64,000 nt of DNA from Pseudomonas congelans (GTDB taxonomy: Bacteria > Pseudomonadota > Gammaproteobacteria > Pseudomonadales > Pseudomonadaceae): contig NZ_FNJH01000007.1 in the NCBI RefSeq assembly GCF_900103225.1, positions 83,184-147,183 on the forward strand. The letters run 5' to 3'. The translations under genes were made by a program, and so were the position numbers. Under the pieces are notes generated by a model. The model did not search any database, was not told the origin of the DNA, and saw only the letters and a program-made list of their open reading frames with translations. Positions 27,244 to 35,149 of the stretch are shown here, one piece after another. Positions within the stretch are counted from its first letter, which is position 1. The number at the start of each line of letters is the position of its first letter.

Positions 27244-27477
27244 ATGTTGGAAGCCTCCCTTAGCCAATTGGAACAACTTGTCGGCGATCTGGTACAGCAG
27301 AACCAGGCCCTTCAGGAAACAAATGCACAGCTCGGTGCCGAGCTGGCAAAAGCCAAGGACGAGAACGAGAACTTGCAACTGAGTCTGATGGAGCAGGAAG
27401 AGAAGCATGGCAGTACTGCCGCACGCATCCAGGCACTGGTTGATCGCGCGACCAGCGCAAGTGCTGTCGGCGCATGA
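27244..27477 (+). CDS. ZapB-like coiled-coil protein (TIGR02449 type)
   Basis: A 77-residue protein made almost entirely of heptad-like coiled coil (LEASLSQLEQLVGDLVQQNQ, then ETNAQLGAELAKAKDENENL). It matches the small family that precedes zapA in pseudomonads and is compared with ZapB, a stabiliser of the FtsZ ring. The ATG at 27244 is chosen; an in-frame TTG lies 24 bases upstream. Its stop overlaps the zapA start by 4 bases, so the two are translationally coupled. A cell-division role is inferred from this pairing. Confidence 0.82.
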   Translation: MLEASLSQLEQLVGDLVQQNQALQETNAQLGAELAKAKDENENLQLSLMEQEEKHGSTAARIQALVDRATSASAVGA

Positions 27478-27776
27478 ACGTCGATGGCAGCGGGGTAACC
27501 GTTCTCACCATTCTGGGTAATGAGTACTCGGTCAAGGCGCCGGCTGGCGAAGACCTGACCCTCATGAAGGCCGCGGCGATGCTCAATGCATCGCTGGCCG
27601 ACACCAAGCGTAAATACCCGACGTTGATCGGTGATCGTCTACTGGTCCTCGCCGCGCTGAACCTTTGTTCGCAGCAGATCGAGCTGGAGCAACTGCACAA
27701 GGTCGAACTCAAGCGCTACCGGGAGCAGGTCGAAGCGACGGTGGATGTGATCGCCAAGACCATCGCCCCGAACTGA
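27474..27776 (+). CDS. zapA: Cell division protein ZapA
   Basis: A cytoplasmic FtsZ-ring associated protein that bundles FtsZ filaments. It is 100 residues, with the N-terminal globular part (VTILGNEYSVKAPAG-like, seen as VLTILGNEYSVKAP) and a C-terminal helix for tetramerisation (IELEQLHKVELKRYREQVE). It starts with ATGA overlapping the upstream coiled-coil gene. In most gammaproteobacteria zapA is followed by the 6S RNA gene and a 5-formyltetrahydrofolate cyclo-ligase. Here only 25 bases separate it from a convergent exonuclease gene. Confidence 0.92.
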   Translation: MNVDGSGVTVLTILGNEYSVKAPAGEDLTLMKAAAMLNASLADTKRKYPTLIGDRLLVLAALNLCSQQIELEQLHKVELKRYREQVEATVDVIAKTIAPN

Positions 27777-27801
27777 ACGTGAGGCGCTGACGCAGTCGCA
27801 A

Positions 27802-28515
27802 TCAGAACGAGTGCGACTGTCTGCGCCTGCGCCATTGCCCGAGTGCTTCCTCCAGCCGCAAGGGGCTGTCGATCTGCTGACGACGGGCGTGGCTGAACAG
27901 GATCAGCGCCAGTTCTGCGGTGACCAGCGCATCGGCGCTGGCGTGGTGACGCTCTTCGGCATGCAGGCCAAAGAAACGGGTCCAGTCATCCAGCCCTGCA
28001 TGACGCAGGTTGGCGTGTTCGCATAGCATCGGGGCTATTTCGGCGGCGTCGAAAAACGCATGCTGCAAGCGATAGCCCAGGCTTTCTTTCAAGGCGCGTG
28101 ACAGCATGTGCTGATCGAATGGCGCATGAAAGCCGAGAATCGGGCTGTCACCGACGAACTCCATGAAGTCCAGCAAGGCTTCGACCGGCTCACTGCCCGC
28201 GGCAATCGCACTGGGCGCCAGCCCGTGAATCAGAACGGCCGGACTGACCTTGTGGTCGACGCGCAACAGTGTGCGCTCGAACTGCTGGCCCAGATCGATG
28301 GCGCCGTCTTCAATCACCACCGCACCAATGGACAGCACCTGATCACGGTTCATGTTCAGGCCGCTGGTTTCCAGGTCCAGCACTACCCAGCGCTGTTCAC
28401 GCAGTGACGTGGCGCTGAGCTTCGCGCAAACCGGCAGTCGTTCGAGACGATCCAGTTGATGCGCGTGCAAAGGTGTTTTTTTCGGCCGTGGTTTGAGCCA
28501 TTCGAACAGATTCAT
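27802..28515 (-). CDS. DnaQ-type 3'-5' exonuclease
   Basis: A DEDDh exonuclease domain protein, 237 residues. Motif I is VVLDLETSGL (Asp and Glu), motif II lies around GFHAPFDQHML, and motif III is HHASADALVTAEL with the His and last Asp, so all metal ligands are present. It resembles the epsilon proofreading domain but lacks a polymerase-binding tail, so it is probably a stand-alone nuclease rather than dnaQ itself. It overlaps the upstream cNMP/CBS/DUF294 gene by 4 bases and is cotranscribed with it. That pairing is common in Pseudomonas. Confidence 0.88.
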   Translation of the reverse strand: MNLFEWLKPRPKKTPLHAHQLDRLERLPVCAKLSATSLREQRWVVLDLETSGLNMNRDQVLSIGAVVIEDGAIDLGQQFERTLLRVDHKVSPAVLIHGLAPSAIAAGSEPVEALLDFMEFVGDSPILGFHAPFDQHMLSRALKESLGYRLQHAFFDAAEIAPMLCEHANLRHAGLDDWTRFFGLHAEERHHASADALVTAELALILFSHARRQQIDSPLRLEEALGQWRRRRQSHSF

Positions 28516-30479
28516 AGTTGATAACGCAGGGTCAGGCTGGTTTGCAATCGCTGCGCCTGGCGAAACGATTCGCGCAGAATGCGCCGGTCCAGATGGTTGA
28601 GTGTGTCGGGGGCGATGCGGTTGGAATAAGCCAGATTCTGGCGACTCTGCAGTTGGTGCTGCTGCATGCGGGTCTGCTGAATGAAGTGATAGGCCTCCTC
28701 ATACGCGGCGCCATCCAGCGGGTCGATAACCTCACGCTCGACTAACTGGCGCAGACGTTCCTGCGTGTTGTTGACGTCAATACCGTTGGCCAGCGCCAGC
28801 AGGCGCGCACCGTCGACGAAGGGCGTCAGGCCTTCGACCTTGAGGTCCAGCGTATCCTTTTCACTGCCTTTGCGGGCCAGCACGAAATCCTTGAAGCGAC
28901 CCACTGGCGGACGCTGGCGCAATGCGTTGTCGGCCATCATGCGCTGGAACAGCCGATTGTCTGCGACCTGATCAAGAATGCCGCGGCGCAGTTGCTCGCA
29001 GCCGCTTTCATCCCCCCAGACCACGCGCAGATCGAAATAGATACTCGAGGCCAGCAGGTTCTCCGGCGTCGCCTCGCGAATAAACGTCGAGAAGCGCTGT
29101 GACCATTCGAGTCGGGACAGGCACAGGTCGGGATTGCCGGCCATGATGTTGCCCTTGCACAGGGTAAAACCGCACTGCGCCAGGCTCTGATTGATGCGTT
29201 CGGCAATCGGCAGCAATACTTTGCGAATCTGCTCCGCCTCGGCTGCATCACGCGCTTCGAACAGAATGCCGTTGTCCTGATCGGTATGCAGCGTCTGCTC
29301 GCGACGGCCTTCGCTGCCAAAGCACAGCCAGCTGAATGCGATGCCGGGATCGCCTTTCTCTGCAAGCGTCAGCTCTATTACCCGGCATACGGTGTGGTCG
29401 TTGAGCAGGGTGATGATCTGGGTTATCTGGGTCGAAGACGCGCCATGGGCGAGCATGCGATCAACCAACTGGACTATATCGCCCCGCAAGCCGGCGAGCG
29501 CTTCGATGCGTGGCGCGTTGCGAATGGTCCGCGCCAGGTGCACCAGGTCGACCCGTTGCAGGGAAAACAGGTCCCGCTCCGACACCACGCCGCACAAGCG
29601 TCCGTCCCGAACCAGGCACACGTGGGCGATATGACGACCGGTCATGGCGATGGCTGCGTCGAACGCACTGGCGTCGGGGCTCAGGTGGAACGGTGACAGG
29701 CTCATGGTGTGACTGACCGGTGCGCTGAAGTCGGCATTCACATCGGCAACCGCCTCACGCAGGTCGCGCAGGGTAAAAATACCCAGCGGCGCCTGCCGCT
29801 CGTCGACAATCACGATGCTGCCGACTTGCTGCTCATGCATCAGCTTCACGGCGTCGCGCATCGGCGTTTCCGGGCTGCACATCACCGGATGGCGCATGGC
29901 AAGTTCACCCAGCCGGGTGTTCAGAGAGTACTGCGTGCCGAGGGTTTCGACGGCGCGCTGCTGGACCTGTTGATTGACTTGATCGAGCAGGCTGCTGACA
30001 CCGCGCAGGGCAAAGTCGCGAAAGGTTGTGGAGAGTGCGAACAGTTTGATGAATGCCTGCTTGTTCAACTGCAGGCAGAAGGTGTCCTCGGCAGCCAGAT
30101 GCTCGGTGCGAGTGGCACGCTCGCCCAACAGTGCGGCGAGCGGAAAACACTCGCCCGTGGTTATTTCAAATGTCGTTTCCGTAACGCCTTTGGCAGAATG
30201 CGGACGCTCGCCGACGATGCGCCCTTGCTTGACGATGTAAAAGTGCTCCACCGGTCCGTCGCCAGGCTTGATGATGCTTTCACCGCCTGCGTAAAACCGC
30301 AGCTGACACTGCTCGACCAGATACGCCAGATGAGCGTTTTCCATCTGATTGAATGGCGGGAATTTTTGCAGAAACTGCATGGTGCCGTGTATGTTCTGCA
30401 GCACGGCTGTCTTGCCTGCCTGGGTGAAAGCATCTGCCTTGCTCATGGCCTGTTCCGCGTTCTTGTTATTGGTGCTCAT
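28512..30479 (-). CDS. cNMP-binding / CBS / DUF294 nucleotidyltransferase-like protein
   Basis: A 655-residue signalling protein with four parts. A cyclic-nucleotide-binding domain spans about 35-155. A CBS pair spans about 190-305 (MRHPVMCSPETPMRDAVKLM, VVSERDLFSLQR). The DUF294 nucleotidyltransferase-like domain has GSEGRREQTLHTDQD with the paired aspartates (Asp400, Asp402). A DUF294 C-terminal substrate-binding domain completes it. Proteins of this layout resemble GlnD-type uridylyltransferases and are thought to modify a partner in response to nucleotides, but the partner is unknown. The start at 30479 is chosen as the first Met of the conserved part; the ribosome site is weak and Met at 30446 is an alternative. 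It is coupled to the exonuclease gene by a 4-base overlap. Confidence 0.85.
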   Translation of the reverse strand: MSTNNKNAEQAMSKADAFTQAGKTAVLQNIHGTMQFLQKFPPFNQMENAHLAYLVEQCQLRFYAGGESIIKPGDGPVEHFYIVKQGRIVGERPHSAKGVTETTFEITTGECFPLAALLGERATRTEHLAAEDTFCLQLNKQAFIKLFALSTTFRDFALRGVSSLLDQVNQQVQQRAVETLGTQYSLNTRLGELAMRHPVMCSPETPMRDAVKLMHEQQVGSIVIVDERQAPLGIFTLRDLREAVADVNADFSAPVSHTMSLSPFHLSPDASAFDAAIAMTGRHIAHVCLVRDGRLCGVVSERDLFSLQRVDLVHLARTIRNAPRIEALAGLRGDIVQLVDRMLAHGASSTQITQIITLLNDHTVCRVIELTLAEKGDPGIAFSWLCFGSEGRREQTLHTDQDNGILFEARDAAEAEQIRKVLLPIAERINQSLAQCGFTLCKGNIMAGNPDLCLSRLEWSQRFSTFIREATPENLLASSIYFDLRVVWGDESGCEQLRRGILDQVADNRLFQRMMADNALRQRPPVGRFKDFVLARKGSEKDTLDLKVEGLTPFVDGARLLALANGIDVNNTQERLRQLVEREVIDPLDGAAYEEAYHFIQQTRMQQHQLQSRQNLAYSNRIAPDTLNHLDRRILRESFRQAQRLQTSLTLRYQL

Positions 30480-30677
30480 GGTCGGCCGCTTGCAGCCAGG
30501 TGCCCATTGGACGTAAGTCTTACCTTGAACCCGGTGACACCGCCGTGCCGGTTGCGGCATAACTGATTTGACGAGCGCAATGGATTGCGAGCGAAGATTG
30601 GCCAGGATGCCGACGAAATGCATCGCAGATTGACCCGTATCTGCTGTCGGATTAGTTCAGGGAATGATGAGACTGCA

Positions 30678-31124
30678 ATGATTGACCACGATATTCTGAG
30701 CGACGATGAGCGCGATGCCCTCCATGAGGTCATGCTCACGCCCGACCGCAGCGCCCCGCAACGGGTCCTGATCGTCGATGACGACAGCGACGCGCGCGAA
30801 CTGTTGGCCGAAATTCTGAGCCTCAATGACATCAGCTGCATGACCGCGCCCGGTGGCGATACTGCGCTGCAGATGATCCACTCGCGTCAGTCCATTGGAC
30901 TGCTGATCACCGACTTGCGGATGGCTCCTTTTGACGGGCTGGATCTGATTCGCAAGGTTCGTGAGTCGGACCGCGCCGAACTGCCGATCATCATCGTTTC
31001 CGGCGACGCCAATGTGCGCGATGCCATCGATGCCATGCACCTGAACGTGGTGGACTTCCTTCTCAAACCGCTCAATACCAGGCAGTTGGTGAAGCTGGTC
31101 AAGCGGGAGTTGGGGATGAACTGA
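30678..31124 (+). CDS. Stand-alone response regulator (receiver domain)
   Basis: A 148-residue protein with a 25-residue N-terminal extension and a single receiver domain. The acidic pocket is VLIVDDDSDA, the phosphorylatable Asp is in LLITDLRMAPFDG, the switch Ser is in IIVSGDA and the conserved Lys in DFLLKPLN. No output domain follows, so it would signal by protein contact. It is transcribed divergently from the DUF294 gene with 198 bases between. No histidine kinase is adjacent. The start at 30678 has only a weak ribosome site. Confidence 0.88.
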   Translation: MIDHDILSDDERDALHEVMLTPDRSAPQRVLIVDDDSDARELLAEILSLNDISCMTAPGGDTALQMIHSRQSIGLLITDLRMAPFDGLDLIRKVRESDRAELPIIIVSGDANVRDAIDAMHLNVVDFLLKPLNTRQLVKLVKRELGMN

Positions 31125-31136
31125 GGCGGTGAGCCG

Positions 31137-31173
31137 TTGCAGGTTCTGGTCCTTCAAGGACCAGAACCTGCAA
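31137..31173. terminator. 37-base near-perfect palindrome between convergent genes
   Basis: An 18-bp arm (TTGCAGGTTCTGGTCCTT) and its exact complement surround a single base. It lies in the 66-base space between the 3' ends of the response-regulator gene and glcB. The RNA of either strand would form a long stem. There is no T-tract, so it may act as a bidirectional terminator or 3' stabiliser. Confidence 0.55.
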
Positions 31174-31190
31174 GGAGGGTGTGCGACGCG

Positions 31191-33368
31191 TTACAGGCCG
31201 TTGATGGCCTTGAACTCTCGACGGCGACGGTGCAGTACCGGCTCGGTATAGCCATTAGGCTGTCGGATGCCTTCGATGACCAGTTCGACCGCCGCCTGGA
31301 AGGCGATGTTGCTGTCGAAGTCCGGTGCCAGCGGGCGATACAGCGGGTCGTTGGCGTTCTGGCGATCCACCACCGGAGCCATGCGCTTGAGACTCTCAAG
31401 CACCTGAGTTTCGCTGACGACACCATGACGCAGCCAGTTGGCCATGTGCTGGCTGGAGATACGCAGCGTGGCGCGGTCTTCCATCAGGCCGATGTCGTTG
31501 ATGTCCGGCACTTTCGAACACCCCACCCCCTGATCGATCCAGCGCACTACATAGCCAAGAATGCCCTGCGCGTTGTTGTCCAGTTCGTTCTGGATTTCTT
31601 CCGGCGTCCAGTCAGTGTTTGGCGCAAGCGGAATGGTCAGAATGTCATCCACCGAGGCTTGCTCGCGCTGTGCCAGTTCGGCCTGCCGGGCGAACACGTC
31701 GACCTTGTGATAATGCAGGGCGTGCAACGCAGCGGCCGTAGGTGAGGGGACCCAGGCCGTGTTTGCACCCGCCAGTGGATGAGCGATTTTCTGCTCCAGC
31801 ATCGCCGCCATCAGGTCCGGCATGGCCCACATGCCTTTGCCGATCTGTGCGCGACCTTGCAGGCCGCATTTCAGGCCGATGTCGACGTTGGAGTTCTCGT
31901 AGGCAGTGATCCACTTCTCGGCTTTCATCTGTGCCTTGCGCACCACCGGACCCGCTTCCATGGAGGTATGGATTTCGTCACCGGTGCGGTCGAGGAAACC
32001 GGTGTTGATGAACACCACACGCTCGCTGGCGGCCTGAATGCAGGCTTTGAGGTTGACCGTGGTGCGGCGCTCCTCGTCCATGATCCCGACCTTCAAAGTG
32101 TTACGCGGCAAGCCCAGTACCTGCTCGATACGCTCGAAAAGTTCGTTGGTGAATGCAGCTTCCTCCGGGCCGTGCATCTTCGGTTTGACGATGTACATCG
32201 AGCCGCTGCGGCTGTTGCTGCGCGAGGTGTTGCCCTTGAGGTTGTGGATCGCGGCGAGGCTGGTCAGCAGGCCATCGAGAATGCCTTCCGGCACTTCATT
32301 GCCATGCTTGTCGAGGATCGCATCGATGGTCATCAGGTGGCCCACGTTGCGAATGAACAACAGCGAGCGCCCGTGCAGGGTGACTTCGCCGCCCTCTGGC
32401 GTGGTGTAGACGCGGTCCGGGTTCATGGTGCGGGTAAAGGTCTCTCCGCCCTTGGACACCGATTCGGCCAGATCTCCCTTCATCAGGCCCAGCCAGTTGC
32501 GGTAGACAACCACTTTGTCGTCGGCATCGACGGCGGCGATGGAGTCTTCGCAGTCCATGATGGTGGTCAGCGCGGCCTCCATGAGAATGTCTTTCACGCC
32601 TGCCGGATCGGTCTGCCCGACCGGGCTGGCGGCGTCGATCTGCAGTTCGAAGTGCAGGCCGTTGTGCTTGAGCAGCAAGGCAAACGGTGCCAGGGCATCA
32701 CCTTGAAAGCCGACCAGTTGGGCGTCATCGTGCAGGCCGGTATTGCTGCCACCCTTGAGACTGACGACCAGCTTGCCGTCGATCAGCTTGTAAGCCGTCG
32801 AGTCTGCATGTGAACCTGCTGCCAGAGGCGCAGCCTGATCGAGAAAGGCGCGAGCGAAAGCGATCACCTTGTCGCCACGCACCTTGTTATAGCCTTTACC
32901 TTTTTCCGCGCCGCCTGCTTCGCTGATGGCGTCAGTACCGTAGAGCGCGTCATACAGCGAACCCCAGCGGGCGTTCGACGCATTGAGTGCGAACCGGGCG
33001 TTCATCACCGGCACAACCAGTTGCGGGCCGGCCATGGTGGCGATTTCTTCATCGACGTTTTGCGTGGTGATCTGGAAGTCCGCTGCTTCTGGCAGCAGGT
33101 AGCCGATCTCCTGAAGGAAGGCTTTGTAGGCCGAGGCGTCGTGAGCCTGTCCGGCATGCGACTGGTGCCAGGCGTCGATTTTCGCCTGTAACTCGTCACG
33201 TCTGGCGAGCAGTGCCTTGTTCTTTGGCGCAAGGTCGTGGATCAGTTTGTCCGCACCGGTCCAGAACGCAGTGGCATCGACGCCGGTTCCGGGGGTGGCT
33301 TCGTTCTGCACGAAGTCGAACAGGACTCTGGCGACTTGCAGGTCACCGACTTGAACGTACTCAGTCAT
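31191..33368 (-). CDS. glcB: Malate synthase G
   Basis: Condenses glyoxylate with acetyl-CoA to malate for the glyoxylate shunt and glycolate use. It is 725 residues, the standard length of the monomeric G isoform. The family blocks around the Mg2+ site and the catalytic region are intact (TIMDCEDSIAAVD, GPEEAAFTNELF, IGKGMWAMPDLM, GANTAWVPSPTAAALHALHY, in pieces). The start at 33368 (MTEYVQVGDLQVA) is the usual one; the frame is open upstream. It stands alone, away from any glc operon, and is divergent from the ACT-domain gene. Confidence 0.95.
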   Translation of the reverse strand: MTEYVQVGDLQVARVLFDFVQNEATPGTGVDATAFWTGADKLIHDLAPKNKALLARRDELQAKIDAWHQSHAGQAHDASAYKAFLQEIGYLLPEAADFQITTQNVDEEIATMAGPQLVVPVMNARFALNASNARWGSLYDALYGTDAISEAGGAEKGKGYNKVRGDKVIAFARAFLDQAAPLAAGSHADSTAYKLIDGKLVVSLKGGSNTGLHDDAQLVGFQGDALAPFALLLKHNGLHFELQIDAASPVGQTDPAGVKDILMEAALTTIMDCEDSIAAVDADDKVVVYRNWLGLMKGDLAESVSKGGETFTRTMNPDRVYTTPEGGEVTLHGRSLLFIRNVGHLMTIDAILDKHGNEVPEGILDGLLTSLAAIHNLKGNTSRSNSRSGSMYIVKPKMHGPEEAAFTNELFERIEQVLGLPRNTLKVGIMDEERRTTVNLKACIQAASERVVFINTGFLDRTGDEIHTSMEAGPVVRKAQMKAEKWITAYENSNVDIGLKCGLQGRAQIGKGMWAMPDLMAAMLEQKIAHPLAGANTAWVPSPTAAALHALHYHKVDVFARQAELAQREQASVDDILTIPLAPNTDWTPEEIQNELDNNAQGILGYVVRWIDQGVGCSKVPDINDIGLMEDRATLRISSQHMANWLRHGVVSETQVLESLKRMAPVVDRQNANDPLYRPLAPDFDSNIAFQAAVELVIEGIRQPNGYTEPVLHRRRREFKAINGL

Positions 33369-33690
33369 TGCACTTGCCTCACTCTGCTCAGCAGGGTCGA
33401 GCACACTCGGGGAGCGCTCTGTTATTGATCTTGGTGCCATGTAGTGCGCGATTCGGGATACTACATGAGCTGCCTTCGCGTGAAAACGTCGCTGAATATG
33501 TCACTAAACGACCGGATATTCATATCGGGTCACGATGATATTCACCGTGTTCCCAAAAGCGCTCAGGATTGTTCCATAAAGCGTGGCAAACGGTACACGA
33601 TTTACCGCGAGCGAGCTGCCCCTCGGGCATGCCTATACTGGTAAGACCGACGCTGTCTCCAAATCACCTGTGCAGAAAGAGGAATTGACC
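33369..33690. other. Divergent glcB / gcvR-like control region
   Basis: 322 bases without a gene. An imperfect inverted repeat at 33510-33531 (GACCGGATAT, 2 bases, ATATCGGGTC; one mismatch) is the only notable structure. It could be an operator for either gene. No REP-like element is present. Confidence 0.5.
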
Positions 33691-34209
33691 GTGGATCATC
33701 TCGTCGTAACGCTGGTTGCTCCCGACAAACCGGGTCAGGTCGAACGCATCTCGCAGTGCATTGCCGAGCATGGCGGCAACTGGCTGGAAAGCCGCATGTC
33801 GCGCATGGCCGGGCAATTTGCCGGGATTCTCAAGGTAGGCGTCGAGGCAGAAAAGTATGACGATCTGATCAATGCCCTGAACGGCCTGTCAGCTCATGGC
33901 ATCCGCATGTTATTGGCTGAGAGCGTGGTCGAGACGTCCGATACTACCCGCTTGATCAGCATGGAACTGGTCGGCAACGACCGCCCCGGCATCGTGCGCG
34001 ACATCACCCGCTTGCTGGCCGGGCAGGGCGTCAACGTCGAACACCTGATCACCGACGTAGCCCCTGCGCCCATGAGCAGCGAACTGCTGTTCCATGCCGA
34101 AGCAGTGTTGGGCGTCCCGCAGGACTTGTCACTGGATGACCTGCAGATGGCGCTGGAGACCCTGGCGGATGATTTGATGGTGGAGTTGGTGCTGGGAGCC
34201 AAGGAGTAA
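33691..34209 (+). CDS. GcvR-like protein with two ACT domains
   Basis: A 172-residue protein with two tandem ACT domains: residues 1-85 (HLVVTLVAPDKPGQVERIS) and 90-170 (LISMELVGNDRPGIVRDITRLLAGQGVNVEHL, in pieces). It resembles GcvR, the repressor partner of the glycine cleavage activator GcvA, and other amino-acid sensing ACT proteins. GTG at 33691 is taken as the start because AGAGGA lies about 7 bases upstream; a TTG two codons earlier is possible. No DNA-binding domain is present, so it acts through another protein. It may sense glycine or serine, fitting the one-carbon genes of the region, but this is inferred. Confidence 0.85.
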   Translation: MDHLVVTLVAPDKPGQVERISQCIAEHGGNWLESRMSRMAGQFAGILKVGVEAEKYDDLINALNGLSAHGIRMLLAESVVETSDTTRLISMELVGNDRPGIVRDITRLLAGQGVNVEHLITDVAPAPMSSELLFHAEAVLGVPQDLSLDDLQMALETLADDLMVELVLGAKE

Positions 34210-34228
34210 GTCCGACGACTGGTTTTAT

Positions 34229-34531
34229 TCAGTTGTGGACTGCTTCTCGCTCTGGTACCAGCCTGACTTCTACACGTTGCCCCAGCGCTCTTGCTGCGCT
34301 GGCCAGCGTCGCAAGAGTCATTCCTGGATCGTTTTGATCCAGAGCCCTGTCCACTGCCGTCCGGCTTGTGTGCATACGCTCGGCAAGGGCCTTCTTGGTC
34401 ACCTTTTGCTGTTTCATGACTTCGGCGATCTGCCAAGAGATGACTCGCTTCAGAGCTGCGGCAGAAACCTCCTCGGCAAAACCTTGCTCGGCAAGGAAAT
34501 CATCGAAATCGGAGCCTATGTGCTCGCTCAT
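34229..34531 (-). CDS. HigA-type antitoxin (XRE helix-turn-helix)
   Basis: A 100-residue antitoxin. A helix-turn-helix spans about residues 42-80 (TKKALAERMHTSRTAVDRAL), and the end LGQRVEVRLVP is typical of HigA partners of Gp49-type toxins. Its ATG overlaps the last base of the toxin gene, which lies first in the operon. It should neutralise the toxin and repress the pair through the palindrome at 34886-34901. Confidence 0.88.
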   Translation of the reverse strand: MSEHIGSDFDDFLAEQGFAEEVSAAALKRVISWQIAEVMKQQKVTKKALAERMHTSRTAVDRALDQNDPGMTLATLASAARALGQRVEVRLVPEREAVHN

Positions 34532-34884
34532 TACCTTTTCCTCTTCAGTGCTGCCTTGCGCTGTCTGGCAGTTTCCAGATCAGACGCGGGAGTTTTTTCA
34601 CTTTTCTTGATGAAGCCATGAAGCAAAACCATTGTGCGGGCTTCGACGGTAAACAGTACTCGTGCAATCTTTTCCTTCAAATCAATTCTGACTTCCCAAA
34701 GGTCTGGCTCCATTTTACGGACCACAGGCATACCTATTGGCCATCCGAACTGGACCGTCTTGATGTCAGTGCCGACTGCCTTACGATCGTCGCGTGGCAG
34801 ATCGATCAGCCATTCACGTACAGGTTCATTGCCTGATTCGGTCCGGAAAAACTTGACGGTCAAAGTGGGTGGGAGATTACTCAT
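34531..34884 (-). CDS. HigB-type toxin (Gp49/DUF891, RelE superfamily)
   Basis: A 117-residue toxin of the phage-derived Gp49-like family, part of the RelE/HigB superfamily of ribosome-dependent mRNA interferases. Family features are VREWLIDLPRDDRKAVGTDI, the WEVRIDL strand, ARVLFTVE, and the C-terminal LLHGFIKKSEKTP with basic residues. The ATG at 34884 has almost no Shine-Dalgarno. The predicted -10 lies only a few bases upstream, so the mRNA may be nearly leaderless. Toxin-first order is typical of higBA. Confidence 0.87.
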   Translation of the reverse strand: MSNLPPTLTVKFFRTESGNEPVREWLIDLPRDDRKAVGTDIKTVQFGWPIGMPVVRKMEPDLWEVRIDLKEKIARVLFTVEARTMVLLHGFIKKSEKTPASDLETARQRKAALKRKR

Positions 34885-34885
34885 A

Positions 34886-34920
34886 TTTGGAGTGTACCAA
34901 AAAATGTGCATAATTCAATG
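34886..34920 (-). promoter_or_regulatory. higBA-type promoter with overlapping operator
   Basis: On the minus strand a TTGAAT -35, a 16-base spacer and a TACACT -10 precede the toxin ATG. The -10 is the centre of a perfect inverted repeat TTTGG-N6-CCAAA (34886-34901). An antitoxin bound there would block RNA polymerase, giving the usual autoregulation of a toxin-antitoxin pair. Confidence 0.6.
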
Positions 34921-34939
34921 CTTGGAAAGGTATCCCGGG

Positions 34940-35086
34940 TTATCCAAGTTAATCGTGCACCTGCCTGTGGATAACCTGGGGGAATAGCCTTGCGCGCCAT
35001 ATCAGCTGCGGCTTCGCGGGATCTGATCAAAAAACCAGCAGTTTCAAGGGCTTGTGCACAGATAAGGTGAGTCTGCCTGTGGATAA
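34940..35086. other. DnaA-box cluster in the gap before rarD
   Basis: Two perfect DnaA consensus 9-mers (TTATCCACA, written TGTGGATAA on the plus strand) are at 34966-34974 and 35078-35086. A two-mismatch copy (TTATCCAAG) is at 34940-34948. Both perfect copies are preceded by TGCC and lie near a GTGCAC. No gene is seen in this 265-base gap. Whether DnaA binds here is unknown. Confidence 0.5.
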
Positions 35087-35103
35087 CCCTTGGAGAACCT
35101 CTT

Positions 35104-35128
35104 GCAGGCCACGGTCGACGTGGCCTGC
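35104..35128. terminator. Hairpin downstream of rarD
   Basis: A perfect 10-bp stem (GCAGGCCACG / CGTGGCCTGC) lies 22 bases past the rarD stop. There is no T-tract on the rarD side, so termination is only suggested. Confidence 0.4.
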
Positions 35129-35149
35129 GAGGATCTGTGTGTTTTTTGA

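Noticed and set aside
27777..27801. 6S RNA gene after zapA.
   Set aside because: Only 25 bases are free before the convergent exonuclease gene, far too short.
34940..35086. Chromosomal replication origin.
   Set aside because: Only two perfect DnaA boxes, no AT-rich unwinding region, and no dnaA-dnaN or rpmH-type neighbours.
35104..35146. Rho-independent terminator for rarD.
   Set aside because: The stem is good, but the only T-run lies on the gene side in the wrong orientation, so it is listed only as a weak hairpin.
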